Made by a program: the position numbers and the translations under genes | Notes under the pieces: model-generated | What the model was told of the DNA's origin: nothing | The model's database searches: none | The model's input: only the letters and a program-made list of their open reading frames with translations | Shown here: in pieces, positions 1 through 7,861 of the stretch | Position numbering within the stretch: the first letter of the stretch is position 1 | Layout: each line of letters begins with the position of its first letter | NCBI GenBank assembly: GCA_031292015.1 | Contig: JARLHY010000114.1 | Location: forward strand, 22,455 to 86,454 | DNA length: 64,000 bases | Reading direction: 5' to 3' | Source of the DNA: Negativicutes bacterium | GTDB taxonomy: Bacteria > Bacillota_C > Negativicutes > Sporomusales_B > JARLHX01

Positions 1-97
1 CTCCTTTCGCCATTTCACCTGATAATATCCGTTCTTTTATTTGGTTGTACAGCTGCGAAACCAAAGGTTGCTTATTATTCTTATCCAGCAAAAACAT
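1..97 (-). CDS. GntR-family regulator, N-terminal fragment (probably MocR type)
   Basis: The reverse strand from position 97 reads MFLLDKNNKQPLVSQLYNQI followed by a KERILSGEMAKG segment, the classic start of a GntR winged helix (two-residue lead, then Y-x-Q-I-x-x-x-I-x-x-G). A strong ribosome binding site (GGAGGCGAGG, 101-110) precedes the ATG. The gene runs off the left edge, so whether it carries the aminotransferase-like domain of MocR proteins cannot be seen. It is divergent from an EamA transporter, a frequent arrangement for MocR regulators, and probably controls it. Confidence 0.75.
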   Translation of the reverse strand, partial: MFLLDKNNKQPLVSQLYNQIKERILSGEMAKG

Positions 98-130
98 TTG
101 CCTCGCCTCCAAATTGCCCCCTTCTATTCT

Positions 131-193
131 ATCATAATTGGCACTTATGTACAGGGCAATTTCGTTGTACAATCGACTCAACAACTGTAATCT
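131..193. promoter_or_regulatory. Divergent back-to-back promoters with TGTACA elements
   Basis: For the rightward transporter: TTGTAC (165-170), 17-bp spacer, TAATCT (188-193). For the leftward regulator: TTGCCC (complement of 154-159), 17-bp spacer, TATGAT (complement of 131-136). Two palindromic TGTACA hexamers (148-153 and 166-171) touch the two -35 boxes, and a third lies at 46-51 inside the regulator gene. They are candidate operator half-sites. This is a pattern reading, not a scored prediction. Confidence 0.5.
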
Positions 194-216
194 TGATCGA
201 GGAAAGGCCGTCATAT

Positions 217-1173
217 ATGTTCAGAATTGGCCAAACGGACTACAGCGCATATTTTTCGCTGCTCAGTGTTGTTATTTTGTGGGGAGCTTCTTTCGCGGTT
301 TCGAAGTTTGGTTTATATGAACTCAGTCCGCTCAATCTGGCCGGAGCGCGGTTTTCGGTTGCTTCTGTCATTTTCGGATTGCTGTTAATCATGCAGAAGT
401 CCGGCCGTCGTCTGGACCGGCAGGATATACTCACATTAGTCGTCGCCGGTTTTATGGCGATTACCTCCTATTTTTACATTCAGTACACCGGCCTGCTTTA
501 CACGTCATCGGTCAATGCCGCCTTACTTTTGGCGACCAGCCCGGTCTGGACGACCATCTTCTGTGTGGCAGCGGGACAGGAGCAGATTACGGCAAGAGCG
601 CTCGGGGGCATCTTGCTTGCTTTTGTCGGCATCAGCCTGGTCATCAGCAAAGGGAAGCTATTGGCCCTGTTTGCTTCCGACACAATCTACGGTGATCTGT
701 TGCTGCTGCTCAATGCTCTGGTGTGGGCCGGCTTCACCCTATACGGAAAAAGGATTATGCAGAAGTATCCGCCGTTTTCGGCTATGGCCTATATCCATAT
801 CTTCGGATCCATCCTGCTGCTGCCGGTTATCCTGATTCCGAGCAAAATCAACCCGGTTACCGTTATCGAGCAGTTGGCAACCATAAGTTTATCCTCCGTT
901 TTGGCAATACTCTACCTGGCGATCCTCTGTTCCGTTTACGGCTTTGGAATGTGGTACAGGGGAATATCGCAGATTGGCGCGTTGCGTACGGCTTCGTTCT
1001 ATTACATCAGCCCGCTGTTCGCCCTGATTGCGGGGATTTGGCTGCTTAACGAGAGTTTCAGCTTTGTGGTGGTGATCGGCGGACTTATGGTTATAGCCGG
1101 AGTCTACTTGACCAACAAGTACAAGGCGACGGTTCCCCGAAAGCAGCTGACTATGAAAGAACCAGGGTCGTGA
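217..1173 (+). CDS. EamA/DMT-family transporter
   Basis: This 318-residue integral membrane protein has about ten hydrophobic segments arranged as two EamA repeats (roughly residues 8-140 and 155-290). The first shows the usual ILWGASF(A)VSK start and the second LLLLNALVWAGFTLYGK. The family exports or imports amino acids, nucleosides or other metabolites; the substrate cannot be told. I chose the ATG at 217 because GAGGAAAGG lies 9 bases upstream; the frame is open further up to a TTG at 193, which would overlap the -10 box. The divergent GntR-family gene is its likely regulator. Confidence 0.88.
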   Translation: MFRIGQTDYSAYFSLLSVVILWGASFAVSKFGLYELSPLNLAGARFSVASVIFGLLLIMQKSGRRLDRQDILTLVVAGFMAITSYFYIQYTGLLYTSSVNAALLLATSPVWTTIFCVAAGQEQITARALGGILLAFVGISLVISKGKLLALFASDTIYGDLLLLLNALVWAGFTLYGKRIMQKYPPFSAMAYIHIFGSILLLPVILIPSKINPVTVIEQLATISLSSVLAILYLAILCSVYGFGMWYRGISQIGALRTASFYYISPLFALIAGIWLLNESFSFVVVIGGLMVIAGVYLTNKYKATVPRKQLTMKEPGS

Positions 1174-1184
1174 TCATGGTCGAA

Positions 1185-1224
1185 AATAAACCCTCTCGGC
1201 CCCGGTGGTCAAAGAGGGTTTATT
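1185..1224. terminator. Bidirectional rho-independent terminator
   Basis: A perfect 12-bp stem pairs AATAAACCCTCT (1185-1196) with AGAGGGTTTATT (1213-1224). It sits between the convergent transporter and diguanylate cyclase genes, and the A/T flanks suit both directions. Confidence 0.8.
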
Positions 1225-1231
1225 CATACGG

Positions 1232-2662
1232 TTAACAGCTATATAGCTGATTGCGCCCCATCGCTTTGGCTTTATAAAGGGCATTGTCGGCTCTGGTGAT
1301 GATATCCTCAAAGGATCTGTCACTATCAACAGCCTGACAGATTCCAAAGCTGGCGGTTACCGACAGTTCCCCGGAATCCTTCACCGAGTAGCGGTGCGCC
1401 GCAATTGCCTGCCGCAGCCGTTCGGCAACCTTCACCGCCTCCCCGCAGGCCGTTTCCGGAAGAATAACGGCAAATTCCTCGCCGCCGTAACGCCCGGCAA
1501 CATCGACCAGCCGCAGCTCAGCCAGCACTGTTTTCGCCGTCCCGTCCAGCACCCGGTCGCCGGTCTGATGGCCAAAGGTATCATTGACCTTCTTGAAATG
1601 GTCCAGGTCAAAAATAATAATACTCAAAGGCCGCTTATAGCGTACATGCCGCTCGTGCTCCAGGCTCCCCAGTTCCATGAAATAGCGGCGGTTCCACAGT
1701 CCGGTCAGATAGTCGACGGTGGCCAGCCGCGTGAGTTCTTCTTCCATCCGCTTGCGGTCAGTAATTTCATTAATAGCGGTCATGGTAACCTCTTCCCCGA
1801 ACCAGTCGACCTGAGCCGCCGACAGCAACGCCCAAAACGGCTTTCCCTGAGCGTCGCGCAGCTTCACTTCCCGGTCCAGCGTTCGCCCGTGTTGTTGAAC
1901 CTCAGTGATAATGGCCAGGCGTTGTTCAGGGCGCAGGTAATAATCCAAAATATTGCTCCCCATCACGCCTTCGCGGGAGAATCCGAACAGTTCCATTGCC
2001 CGGGGATTCATATAAACGATGGCATGATCTGCCGTCTTGGCAACAACCATGGGAAACGGCGCCGCTTCCGCCATCAGGCGAAAGCGTTCCTCGCTGCGGC
2101 GCAGTTCATCCTCCCGCTGCCGGTTGTGTAAAACCACGGCGTAAAGTTCCCCCAGCCGGCTGATCATGTCAAGGTCTTCTTTGGAATAATCCCGTGGCGA
2201 ATTGGCCAACGCGATCTGCCCCAAGACCGCTTCGCCGAACATGACCGGTACCGACAGAAAATTTTTCAAAGGCAGGTGGCCGGCAGGCAGGCCGTTTGCC
2301 GCCGGGTGGGACGCCGGGCTGTTGGTAAAGAAGGCCTCCCGGCGGTTGAGCGAATGGCCCCATAAGCTGCCGTACATTTTGTGCGGTTCATCAGGCAACG
2401 CATAAAATGAAGCCTGAACCGAACAGCCCTCATCCCGCATTTTAGTCAAAGTATTGCTGACATGGGCCCTTGTCTGCTGATCAACGGAAGAGACAAAGCC
2501 ATGCTGACTTTTGGTCAAAGCCCTGGCGTTTTCCAAAACCAGCCGATACATCTCATCAAAGGAAGTTGTTGGGCTGATTATGGCTGAGGACAGCGCGGCG
2601 AGAGCGGCGTTCAATTTGCTTTCCTGCTCCGACCGCCGGTTGGTTCGTCTTGCAGCGGACAT
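1232..2662 (-). CDS. Diguanylate cyclase with GAF and PAS sensor domains
   Basis: The 476-residue soluble protein makes c-di-GMP from two GTP. It has a GAF-like domain (about 30-185), a PAS domain (about 190-305) and a GGDEF domain (about 312-476). The active-site loop is intact (GGEEF, 393-397). An RxxD inhibitory site (RLVD, 384-387) lies five residues before it, the canonical spacing, so product feedback inhibition is expected. No membrane segment or signal peptide is visible, so the input is probably cytoplasmic. An AAAGGAGG site precedes the ATG at 2662. It is a single-gene unit followed by a terminator. Confidence 0.93.
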   Translation of the reverse strand: MSAARRTNRRSEQESKLNAALAALSSAIISPTTSFDEMYRLVLENARALTKSQHGFVSSVDQQTRAHVSNTLTKMRDEGCSVQASFYALPDEPHKMYGSLWGHSLNRREAFFTNSPASHPAANGLPAGHLPLKNFLSVPVMFGEAVLGQIALANSPRDYSKEDLDMISRLGELYAVVLHNRQREDELRRSEERFRLMAEAAPFPMVVAKTADHAIVYMNPRAMELFGFSREGVMGSNILDYYLRPEQRLAIITEVQQHGRTLDREVKLRDAQGKPFWALLSAAQVDWFGEEVTMTAINEITDRKRMEEELTRLATVDYLTGLWNRRYFMELGSLEHERHVRYKRPLSIIIFDLDHFKKVNDTFGHQTGDRVLDGTAKTVLAELRLVDVAGRYGGEEFAVILPETACGEAVKVAERLRQAIAAHRYSVKDSGELSVTASFGICQAVDSDRSFEDIITRADNALYKAKAMGRNQLYSC

Positions 2663-2819
2663 CCCAACGCCTCCTTTCCGGTCAGCTGTTTTGCATTGTT
2701 TGCCGGAGCCATCGGTGACAGCGATATATATATCTAGGTTCGAAAACGCCAGGCTAAATTCCTTTTGTCATATTTTGTCATTGACTTAGCAAAGAGCGTT
2801 ACTCCCAGGAGCTATACGC

Positions 2820-2852
2820 AAAACTAGAACCGCCGGCGGATCGCCGGCGGTT
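2820..2852 (-). terminator. Terminator after the iron-sulfur protein gene
   Basis: An 11-bp GC-rich stem pairs AACCGCCGGCG (2828-2838) with CGCCGGCGGTT (2842-2852). On the minus strand it is followed by CTAGTTTTGC, so it should stop transcription from the gene ending at 2932. Confidence 0.7.
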
Positions 2853-2931
2853 TGAACTTTGCTGAATATTTCGCTGGCAGTAATTTTTAAGTAGAGAACC
2901 TCTCACCGCAAAAAGATGCCCCAACCCCGGA

Positions 2932-3699
2932 CTAACGGCCTGCAACGCCTACCGGGCATGATTTCAGGCAATTGAAGCACATGTACTGATTGCCGAGATA
3001 CGCAGCCTGCCGCAGTCTTGCGTACCGTTCGCTCATGAACAGCTCTTTCTGTTTCTCCGCCGAGCTGCTGGCGACCTCAGTCCAAAAAGCGATGTCCGTC
3101 CCCAGGCCGTACGGCATGGAATTTTTCAGGCACTTCATTACTTCTGTTTTTCCTTCCTCATCCAAAGCCCGGCCGGGACAATTTTCAACACAAAGATTGC
3201 AATGGAGGCAGAAATCTTCCTGCAGCAGCGGCGAGGGTTCCAGCTGCAGATTGGTGATAATACTGACGAAGTTCACCCTGGTGCCGAAACGGGGATGGAT
3301 CACCAGATTATGCCGGCCGAAAGATCCCAGCCCGGCGGCAACCGCCGCGTGCCTTTGGGAAAAATCGGCGATGGCTCTTCTGTCCTGATGGACTTCAAAC
3401 GGGAGGGACAGCGGCATATTCGCCACCTTGGCACCATAGTTATTTTCCAGGAACCGGCCTATCCGGTAGCCGGTCGACCTGGCAAAAGCCCCCAGATCCA
3501 GGTAACCGTTCAGGGCAACGCTCCAACTGGGGCTTTCACAGCTTGACAAGACCCTGTACGCCAAAACAATGATCGACCTGGCATCAGGAAGAAACTTCGT
3601 AATCTCATAGGACTTGGGACTGTTGTAATCCGCCGCCCTGGCGAAACCGACGTCATCGACTCCCAGACTCAAGACAAATTCGCGAATTGTTTTCTCCAA
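2932..3699 (-). CDS. QueG-like iron-sulfur protein (epoxyqueuosine reductase superfamily)
   Basis: The 255-residue protein resembles the epoxyqueuosine reductase/reductive dehalogenase superfamily. It has an N-terminal corrinoid-binding-type domain, then two 4Fe-4S motifs: CLHCNLCVENCP (164-175) and CFNCLKSCP (241-249). It is shorter than QueG (about 380 residues), lacking the C-terminal HEAT-like part, so it is more likely one of the uncharacterised short homologues common in anaerobes than the tRNA enzyme. The start is a TTG at 3699 with AAGGGAG upstream. It has no operon partner. Confidence 0.75.
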   Translation of the reverse strand: MEKTIREFVLSLGVDDVGFARAADYNSPKSYEITKFLPDARSIIVLAYRVLSSCESPSWSVALNGYLDLGAFARSTGYRIGRFLENNYGAKVANMPLSLPFEVHQDRRAIADFSQRHAAVAAGLGSFGRHNLVIHPRFGTRVNFVSIITNLQLEPSPLLQEDFCLHCNLCVENCPGRALDEEGKTEVMKCLKNSMPYGLGTDIAFWTEVASSSAEKQKELFMSERYARLRQAAYLGNQYMCFNCLKSCPVGVAGR

Positions 3700-3765
3700 A
3701 CCGTCAACTCCCTTCCTGCGGCGCTCGCCCCGGCTGCAGGCAAAGCCACGCCAGGTCCCGCCCTG

Positions 3766-4191
3766 TCATCTGCTCATCCATGAGGCTTTGGTCTGGAGCC
3801 GTATCCCGTCTTCGCGGGTGGCCTGGGTCAAGCTGCCGGCCTGAGCTTGGATACAGATAAAATAAAGGTCCTCGTCTCCCGCCTTCCAGGCCCGCTCTCC
3901 TGCCGGCGCCACCCGGACCAGGCTTCCCTCCCGCACCGGGAACTCGTCACCGTCGACAAAAAACGTGCCGCTGCCACCGATGATAATGTAGAGCTCCTCG
4001 TTTTTCTTGTGGGCGTGAACGAACGGCGTCCCCTTTCCTGCAGGCAGACGGTTCAGCGATACTTCGCAGCCGGTGAGACCAAGCTCGCCGCCGACGAAAA
4101 ATTTACCGCGAACACCCTGAAATTCCCTGTCCAGAAGGGTTTCGAAAGGACCGGCGTCCAGCAAAGTGAAGTTTTTTTCCTGTGTTGTCAT
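3766..4191 (-). CDS. Cupin-domain protein
   Basis: This 141-residue single-domain cupin shows a first motif with HAHKKNEELYIIIGGSG and a second around EGSLVRVAPAGERAW. The metal-ligand pattern is HxH followed by E. Cupins of this size are sugar- or small-molecule-binding proteins or oxygenases, so the function is not assignable. The ATG at 4191 has AAAGGGG at suitable spacing; the frame continues upstream, but that extension would cover the operator at 4269-4280. It follows a MarR gene and shares its operator sequence, so it is very probably the regulator's target. Confidence 0.82.
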   Translation of the reverse strand: MTTQEKNFTLLDAGPFETLLDREFQGVRGKFFVGGELGLTGCEVSLNRLPAGKGTPFVHAHKKNEELYIIIGGSGTFFVDGDEFPVREGSLVRVAPAGERAWKAGDEDLYFICIQAQAGSLTQATREDGIRLQTKASWMSR

Positions 4192-4268
4192 TGTTATACC
4201 CCTTTCTTTTCCTATGGTCCTGTCCTGATGGGAAAGTACGGTCACAGCCCTTATCCTTCCCATTTTAC

Positions 4269-4280
4269 GTGTATATACAC
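4269..4280. promoter_or_regulatory. Palindromic operator GTGTATATACAC (cupin promoter)
   Basis: The perfect 12-bp palindrome GTGTATATACAC lies between the MarR gene and the cupin gene. The identical sequence occurs at 4776-4787 in front of the MarR gene. Two exact copies in the two expected places make this a credible MarR-family operator. Confidence 0.75.
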
Positions 4281-4310
4281 ACAATATGCCGCAAAAAAGC
4301 CATCCAGGAA

Positions 4311-4754
4311 TCAAGGCGCCAGCGCTTCCAGTTTTGACAGCAGCTCGACCAGCTTAGCCAGATCCTCGTCACCGAGATATTCCTTAAGCGAGGCCTGTGC
4401 CTCCCCCCACAGCGCCCAGGCCTTAGCCGCCGTGTCACTCCCGGCCCCGGTCAACGCCACCTGCCGGGTACGAGAATCCCGGCCGGGGCTGACTGTGATC
4501 AGGCCGGCGTCAGCCAACGGTTTCATATTGCGGTTCAGTGTGGTGCGGTCGATGCGCATCATCCTGGCCAGTTCACTGATGGTGGTCAGCTCGACAGCAG
4601 CGACGTGCCGCAACAGCCCCAGTTGGGCAATGGTCAGGCCGCTGGGTTTCAGCACTTCGTCATAGAACTGGGTGACGGCGCGGGAGGCGCGGCGAACGTT
4701 CATGCAGTTGCATTGGCTCGGACGCTTGGGATAAAGCTGATTGATGTGTTTCAT
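4311..4754 (-). CDS. MarR-family transcriptional regulator
   Basis: The 147-residue winged-helix repressor has its HTH around ISELARMMRIDRTTLNRNMK and the wing around SPGRDSRTRQVALT. Two cysteines near the N-terminus (CNC) could serve redox sensing, but that is speculation. The ATG at 4754 has AAAGGGA upstream; longer frames would run through the operator at 4776-4787. It is transcribed toward the cupin gene, 119 bases apart, and both promoters carry GTGTATATACAC, which implies autoregulation plus control of the cupin. Confidence 0.9.
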   Translation of the reverse strand: MKHINQLYPKRPSQCNCMNVRRASRAVTQFYDEVLKPSGLTIAQLGLLRHVAAVELTTISELARMMRIDRTTLNRNMKPLADAGLITVSPGRDSRTRQVALTGAGSDTAAKAWALWGEAQASLKEYLGDEDLAKLVELLSKLEALAP

Positions 4755-4775
4755 AATCCCTTTCACGACGTTTAT

Positions 4776-4787
4776 GTGTATATACAC
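4776..4787. promoter_or_regulatory. Palindromic operator GTGTATATACAC (MarR promoter)
   Basis: This exact copy of the palindrome at 4269-4280 lies 21 bases upstream of the MarR start codon, where a bound repressor would block the gene's own transcription. Confidence 0.75.
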
Positions 4788-4894
4788 CAATATCGTCTTA
4801 ATTATAATCTTCCCGCCTGATGGCGTCAAGTGGTTTAAAAAAAGTGCCCTTAAGACACGATACGCTCCGGACCTTTCGGCCCGGGTCGCCGCCG

Positions 4895-5821
4895 TCAGCC
4901 CGCACTGTTCGTTTTAAACCGGGTGGGCCAGGATAGCTGGCAGCGTCCGGTTGTCAGATACACCCCGGAAAGGGTCAAAAGGCCGCCGACAAGTTCCTGC
5001 CAGCCCAGTTGCTCCCCTAAAAAGACGACGGCAAAGAGCATGCCCACCAGGGGCATGATATTAATGAAGATCGAAGCCTGGCTCGGCCCCAGCGCCTTGA
5101 CCCCGACATTCCACCAGGTCATGGCCAGTACGCCCCCGCCGATAATCATGTAGGACATGGACGAAATCCCCACCGAAGTCACGCTGACTGCCGTGTCGGC
5201 TCCTCCCCACAGGCCATAAAGCCCGGTCAAAACGGCGCCGGCCAGACCGGCCCAGGCGGTGGTGGTCATCGGGGAGAGCTCGGCCATTACCCTGCGGCCT
5301 AACAGCGAATATACGGCCCAGCACAGCTGGCTGACAAAAAACAGGATATCACCGTGGTTAAACGACAGATTCAGAATCACCGCCATCGACCCATGGGCAA
5401 CAAGGAAAACAACACCGCAAAACGATACGACAACACCTGTCCATTGGACTGTATTCAGCCGCTCATGCAGAAAAACAGCGGTGAGCACCGCGGTCAGGGC
5501 CGGAGTCGTGGCCGAAACCAGGGTGCAGTTGATTACGGTGGAATACTGCAGGCCAGTGAACTGAAGCACATTGTTCAGGGTAATGCCGGCGGCTCCCATC
5601 GCGGCCAGGGTGACCCAGTGTCTTGCCGGCGGGAAGGTGTTCCTGCCGCCTCTGACAAACAGAACGAGCAGAAGGATTGCGGTGATACCGATGTAGCGAT
5701 AGAAGGTGATCATGACCGGCGACAGCTCTTTGAGGGCTACTTTTACCACCACCGGCTGGACACCCCACAGGACAGCGGCAAGGCCTAAAAGACAGTATAC
5801 TTTGTTTTGGTTATTATCCAT
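4895..5821 (-). CDS. EamA/DMT-family transporter
   Basis: The 308-residue membrane protein has ten predicted hydrophobic segments in two EamA halves. The first begins LLGLAAVLWGVQPVVVKVAL; the second has the FVSQLCWAVYSLLGRRVM region. The C-terminus ends in a short basic tail. It belongs to the same broad family as the transporter at 217-1173 but shows no close sequence similarity to it. The ATG at 5821 has AAAGGTAAC upstream. It is monocistronic; the substrate is unknown. Confidence 0.88.
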   Translation of the reverse strand: MDNNQNKVYCLLGLAAVLWGVQPVVVKVALKELSPVMITFYRYIGITAILLLVLFVRGGRNTFPPARHWVTLAAMGAAGITLNNVLQFTGLQYSTVINCTLVSATTPALTAVLTAVFLHERLNTVQWTGVVVSFCGVVFLVAHGSMAVILNLSFNHGDILFFVSQLCWAVYSLLGRRVMAELSPMTTTAWAGLAGAVLTGLYGLWGGADTAVSVTSVGISSMSYMIIGGGVLAMTWWNVGVKALGPSQASIFINIMPLVGMLFAVVFLGEQLGWQELVGGLLTLSGVYLTTGRCQLSWPTRFKTNSAG

Positions 5822-5903
5822 GATCAGTTACCTTTATGGAAATTTTTCCGACTCATTCATTTTAACACGATATCCGTCGACAGCCAAACCGGCCACCGCC
5901 GTG

Positions 5904-5944
5904 AAAAACAACAAGGCTTCAAGAGCGCAGGCCCTTGAAGCCTT
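5904..5944 (-). terminator. Terminator of the binding-protein gene
   Basis: An 11-bp stem pairs AAGGCTTCAAG (5913-5923) with CTTGAAGCCTT (5934-5944). On the minus strand it is followed by GTTGTTTTT. It lies ten bases past the stop codon of the gene at 5954-7120. Confidence 0.85.
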
Positions 5945-5953
5945 ATTTCCAGG

Positions 5954-7120
5954 TTATTGCCTGATAGTTTCTTTGTAAACCTGTTTTCCGTCTTTCATTT
6001 CAATCATAACCACGCCTCGGACGGCATCGTGAGTGTCGTTCAGGTTCATGTCACCGCTCACGCTTTTAAAGTTCTGGGTTGCAGCCAGGGCCTCGCGTAT
6101 CTTGTTCGGCTCGGTGCTGTTCGCCCGTTTGATGGCGTCAATCAAAAGGTATGCGGCGTCGTAGCCCATGGCAGCCATGGAATCCGGCGTTTGGCCGTAT
6201 TCTTTGTTGTAGGCTTCGACAAACTTGTTGGAGGCAGGATTTTTGTCTTCCACTGAGTAGAAATTGGTAAAATACGTATTATTCAGTGCTGCAGGACCGC
6301 CGAGTTCGACCAGTTTGGGCGAATCCCAGGCGTCGGCGCCGAGGATGGGCACGGTGATACCCAGCTCACGGGCCTGCTTGACGATCTTGCCTACATCCTC
6401 GTAATAACCGGGGATATAGAGCAGATCCGGATTTTGAGCCTTAATTTTTGTAAGGACAGGTTTATAGTCCTGATCCTTTTGCAGATAAGCCTCTTCGGCG
6501 ACGATCTGGCCGCCGCCCCCGGTGAAGACGCCTCTGAATATTTCGGTCAACCCTTTGCTGTAGTCGCTGGAATTGTCGGTCATAACCGCGGCCTTGCGGG
6601 CTTTCAGGCTGCTCAGGGCGAAATTGGCGCCCACCCGGCCCTGAAACGAGTCTATGAAGCAGGCGCGGAAGGTATAATCCTTTACTTTGCCTGTCCGCTC
6701 GTCCACTGTTACTTTCGGATTAACGGTAGCGGCGGCTACAAAGGGGATCTTGTTGGCCTCGGCAACCGCCGAAGCGGCAATTCCGCAGGAACTGACGGTA
6801 AAACCGGTAACAGCGGCCACCCGGTCCTGGGTAATAACTTTGGCCATGGCGTTGGCCGACTCGGAAGGTTCCCCTTTGTTGTCGGCGGTAACAATTTGCA
6901 GTTGTTTGCCTAATACGCCTCCGCCGGCGTTGATTTCCTTGAAGGCCAACTTCGCGCCATTGGCGGCGGAAGTACCATAGGACGCGGTGTTTCCGGTCAG
7001 TTCGTATACCATTCCGATCTTGATACCCTGGCCAGCGCTGTCACCGCAGCCGGACACCAGACCGCTGATCATGATAAGAGCAAGCAGCAAGCAGCCGCTG
7101 AGGGAAGGTCGTTTCACCAT
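5954..7120 (-). CDS. Branched-chain amino acid-type ABC substrate-binding lipoprotein
   Basis: The 388-residue periplasmic-binding protein (type 1 fold, LivJ-like) has a lipoprotein signal: a short basic N-terminus, a hydrophobic stretch, and lipobox LVSGC with the modified Cys near residue 25. The ligand-binding domain starts IKIGMVYELTGNTASYG and has the repeated substrate-cleft features of the Leu/Ile/Val-binding family. Ligands in this family include branched-chain amino acids, amides, urea and aromatic acids. No permease or ATPase genes lie nearby, so it is an orphan component. AGGAGG precedes the ATG. Its 5' leader contains an unusual long hairpin (7148-7217). Confidence 0.9.
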   Translation of the reverse strand: MVKRPSLSGCLLLALIMISGLVSGCGDSAGQGIKIGMVYELTGNTASYGTSAANGAKLAFKEINAGGGVLGKQLQIVTADNKGEPSESANAMAKVITQDRVAAVTGFTVSSCGIAASAVAEANKIPFVAAATVNPKVTVDERTGKVKDYTFRACFIDSFQGRVGANFALSSLKARKAAVMTDNSSDYSKGLTEIFRGVFTGGGGQIVAEEAYLQKDQDYKPVLTKIKAQNPDLLYIPGYYEDVGKIVKQARELGITVPILGADAWDSPKLVELGGPAALNNTYFTNFYSVEDKNPASNKFVEAYNKEYGQTPDSMAAMGYDAAYLLIDAIKRANSTEPNKIREALAATQNFKSVSGDMNLNDTHDAVRGVVMIEMKDGKQVYKETIRQ

Positions 7121-7147
7121 GTTTTCCTCCTAGTTTGAACATAGCAG

Positions 7148-7217
7148 CAGAATCAAGCCACTGAAGCGAAAATAACGCTACCTCCCAGCACTGGATTTGT
7201 CCTTTTCAGTGATTCTG
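7148..7217 (-). promoter_or_regulatory. Long inverted repeat in the leader of the binding-protein gene
   Basis: CAGAAT (7148-7153) pairs with ATTCTG (7212-7217) and CACTGAA (7159-7165) with TTCAGTG (7205-7211). The result is a 13-bp stem with a five-base bulge enclosing about 39 bases, roughly 28 bases upstream of the start codon region. It could be a protein-binding or attenuation structure. It matches no riboswitch I know. Confidence 0.35.
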
Positions 7218-7332
7218 CCCTATTTATTTCGTGGTCTTGACTTATATTAGACGTCAGGCTTTTGATTCCCTCCGCCTGAATAACATAATTTCATCATTTT
7301 ATGTCTCCTTTCCTGAAAGAGTGCTCTGTCCG

Positions 7333-7364
7333 CAAAAAAAGACCGCAGGTACATGACCTGCGGT
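7333..7364 (-). terminator. Terminator of the cupin gene
   Basis: A 9-bp stem pairs ACCGCAGGT (7342-7350) with ACCTGCGGT (7356-7364). On the minus strand it is followed by CTTTTTTT. Confidence 0.88.
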
Positions 7365-7381
7365 AAACCGCCAGCGGGCTT

Positions 7382-7753
7382 TCAGTCTCCGGTCGGAATC
7401 ACCGCGCTGCCTTCGAACATCAGGATGACTGTCCGCTCCGGGGCCCGCGTCCGGTGAGAAACTCCCTTCGGCACCATGAAGCCCTGCTGTGGAGCCAGCT
7501 CGACCGAACGGTCCGCCAGATCAATGGTCAATTTCCCGGAGACGACATAGAAGAACTCATCCTCGTCATCGTGGTTGTGCCAGTGAAACTCGCCCTTCAC
7601 AATGCCAAGCCGCACGACACAGTCGTTTACCTGGGACAAGGTCTGGTTGAACCAGTCGGTCTGGCATTCATCAACCAGTCTTTGGACATCCACAAGTTCG
7701 AGAGGCTGGAATTTTACGTCGGTCCTGATGGTATACTGCTGCTTTTGGGCCAT
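7382..7753 (-). CDS. Cupin-domain protein
   Basis: This 123-residue single cupin has an especially clear first motif, GEFHWHNHDDEDEFFYVVSG, with the HxH and downstream Glu metal ligands. The second is around PQQGFMVPKGVSHRT. Such small cupins can be dioxygenases, isomerases or small-molecule sensors; the substrate is unknown. It is divergent from a LysR regulator 108 bases away, the standard arrangement for an LTTR and its target. A dyad (7788-7801) sits between them. A GGAGGGATAAC site precedes the ATG at 7753. Confidence 0.88.
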   Translation of the reverse strand: MAQKQQYTIRTDVKFQPLELVDVQRLVDECQTDWFNQTLSQVNDCVVRLGIVKGEFHWHNHDDEDEFFYVVSGKLTIDLADRSVELAPQQGFMVPKGVSHRTRAPERTVILMFEGSAVIPTGD

Positions 7754-7787
7754 GTTATCCCTCCTATTTGCCTTGGGCTGTGTTTAT

Positions 7788-7801
7788 GTTATGATTATAA
7801 C
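7788..7801. promoter_or_regulatory. LysR-type operator candidate GTTAT-N4-ATAAC
   Basis: The perfect dyad GTTAT (7788-7792), GATT, ATAAC (7797-7801) lies midway between the divergent cupin and LysR genes. LTTR sites are short AT-rich dyads in such regions, so it is the best candidate for the activator site. Confidence 0.5.
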
Positions 7802-7843
7802 CAAACATTGCCATAGCGTAAAATACATTATTTAAAGGCATTT

Positions 7844-7860
7844 AATACCTGTGAGGTATT
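7844..7860 (+). promoter_or_regulatory. 7-bp inverted repeat overlapping the LysR ribosome binding site
   Basis: AATACCT (7844-7850), GTG, AGGTATT (7854-7860) is a perfect inverted repeat ending one base before the LysR ATG, and it contains the GTGAGG ribosome binding site. It could be a second LTTR contact or a translation-masking hairpin. Confidence 0.4.
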
Positions 7861-7861
7861 T

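Noticed and set aside
4192..4314. Cupin start at 4314 giving 182 residues
   Set aside because: The extension overlaps the operator palindrome and lacks a ribosome binding site; the ATG at 4191 has one.
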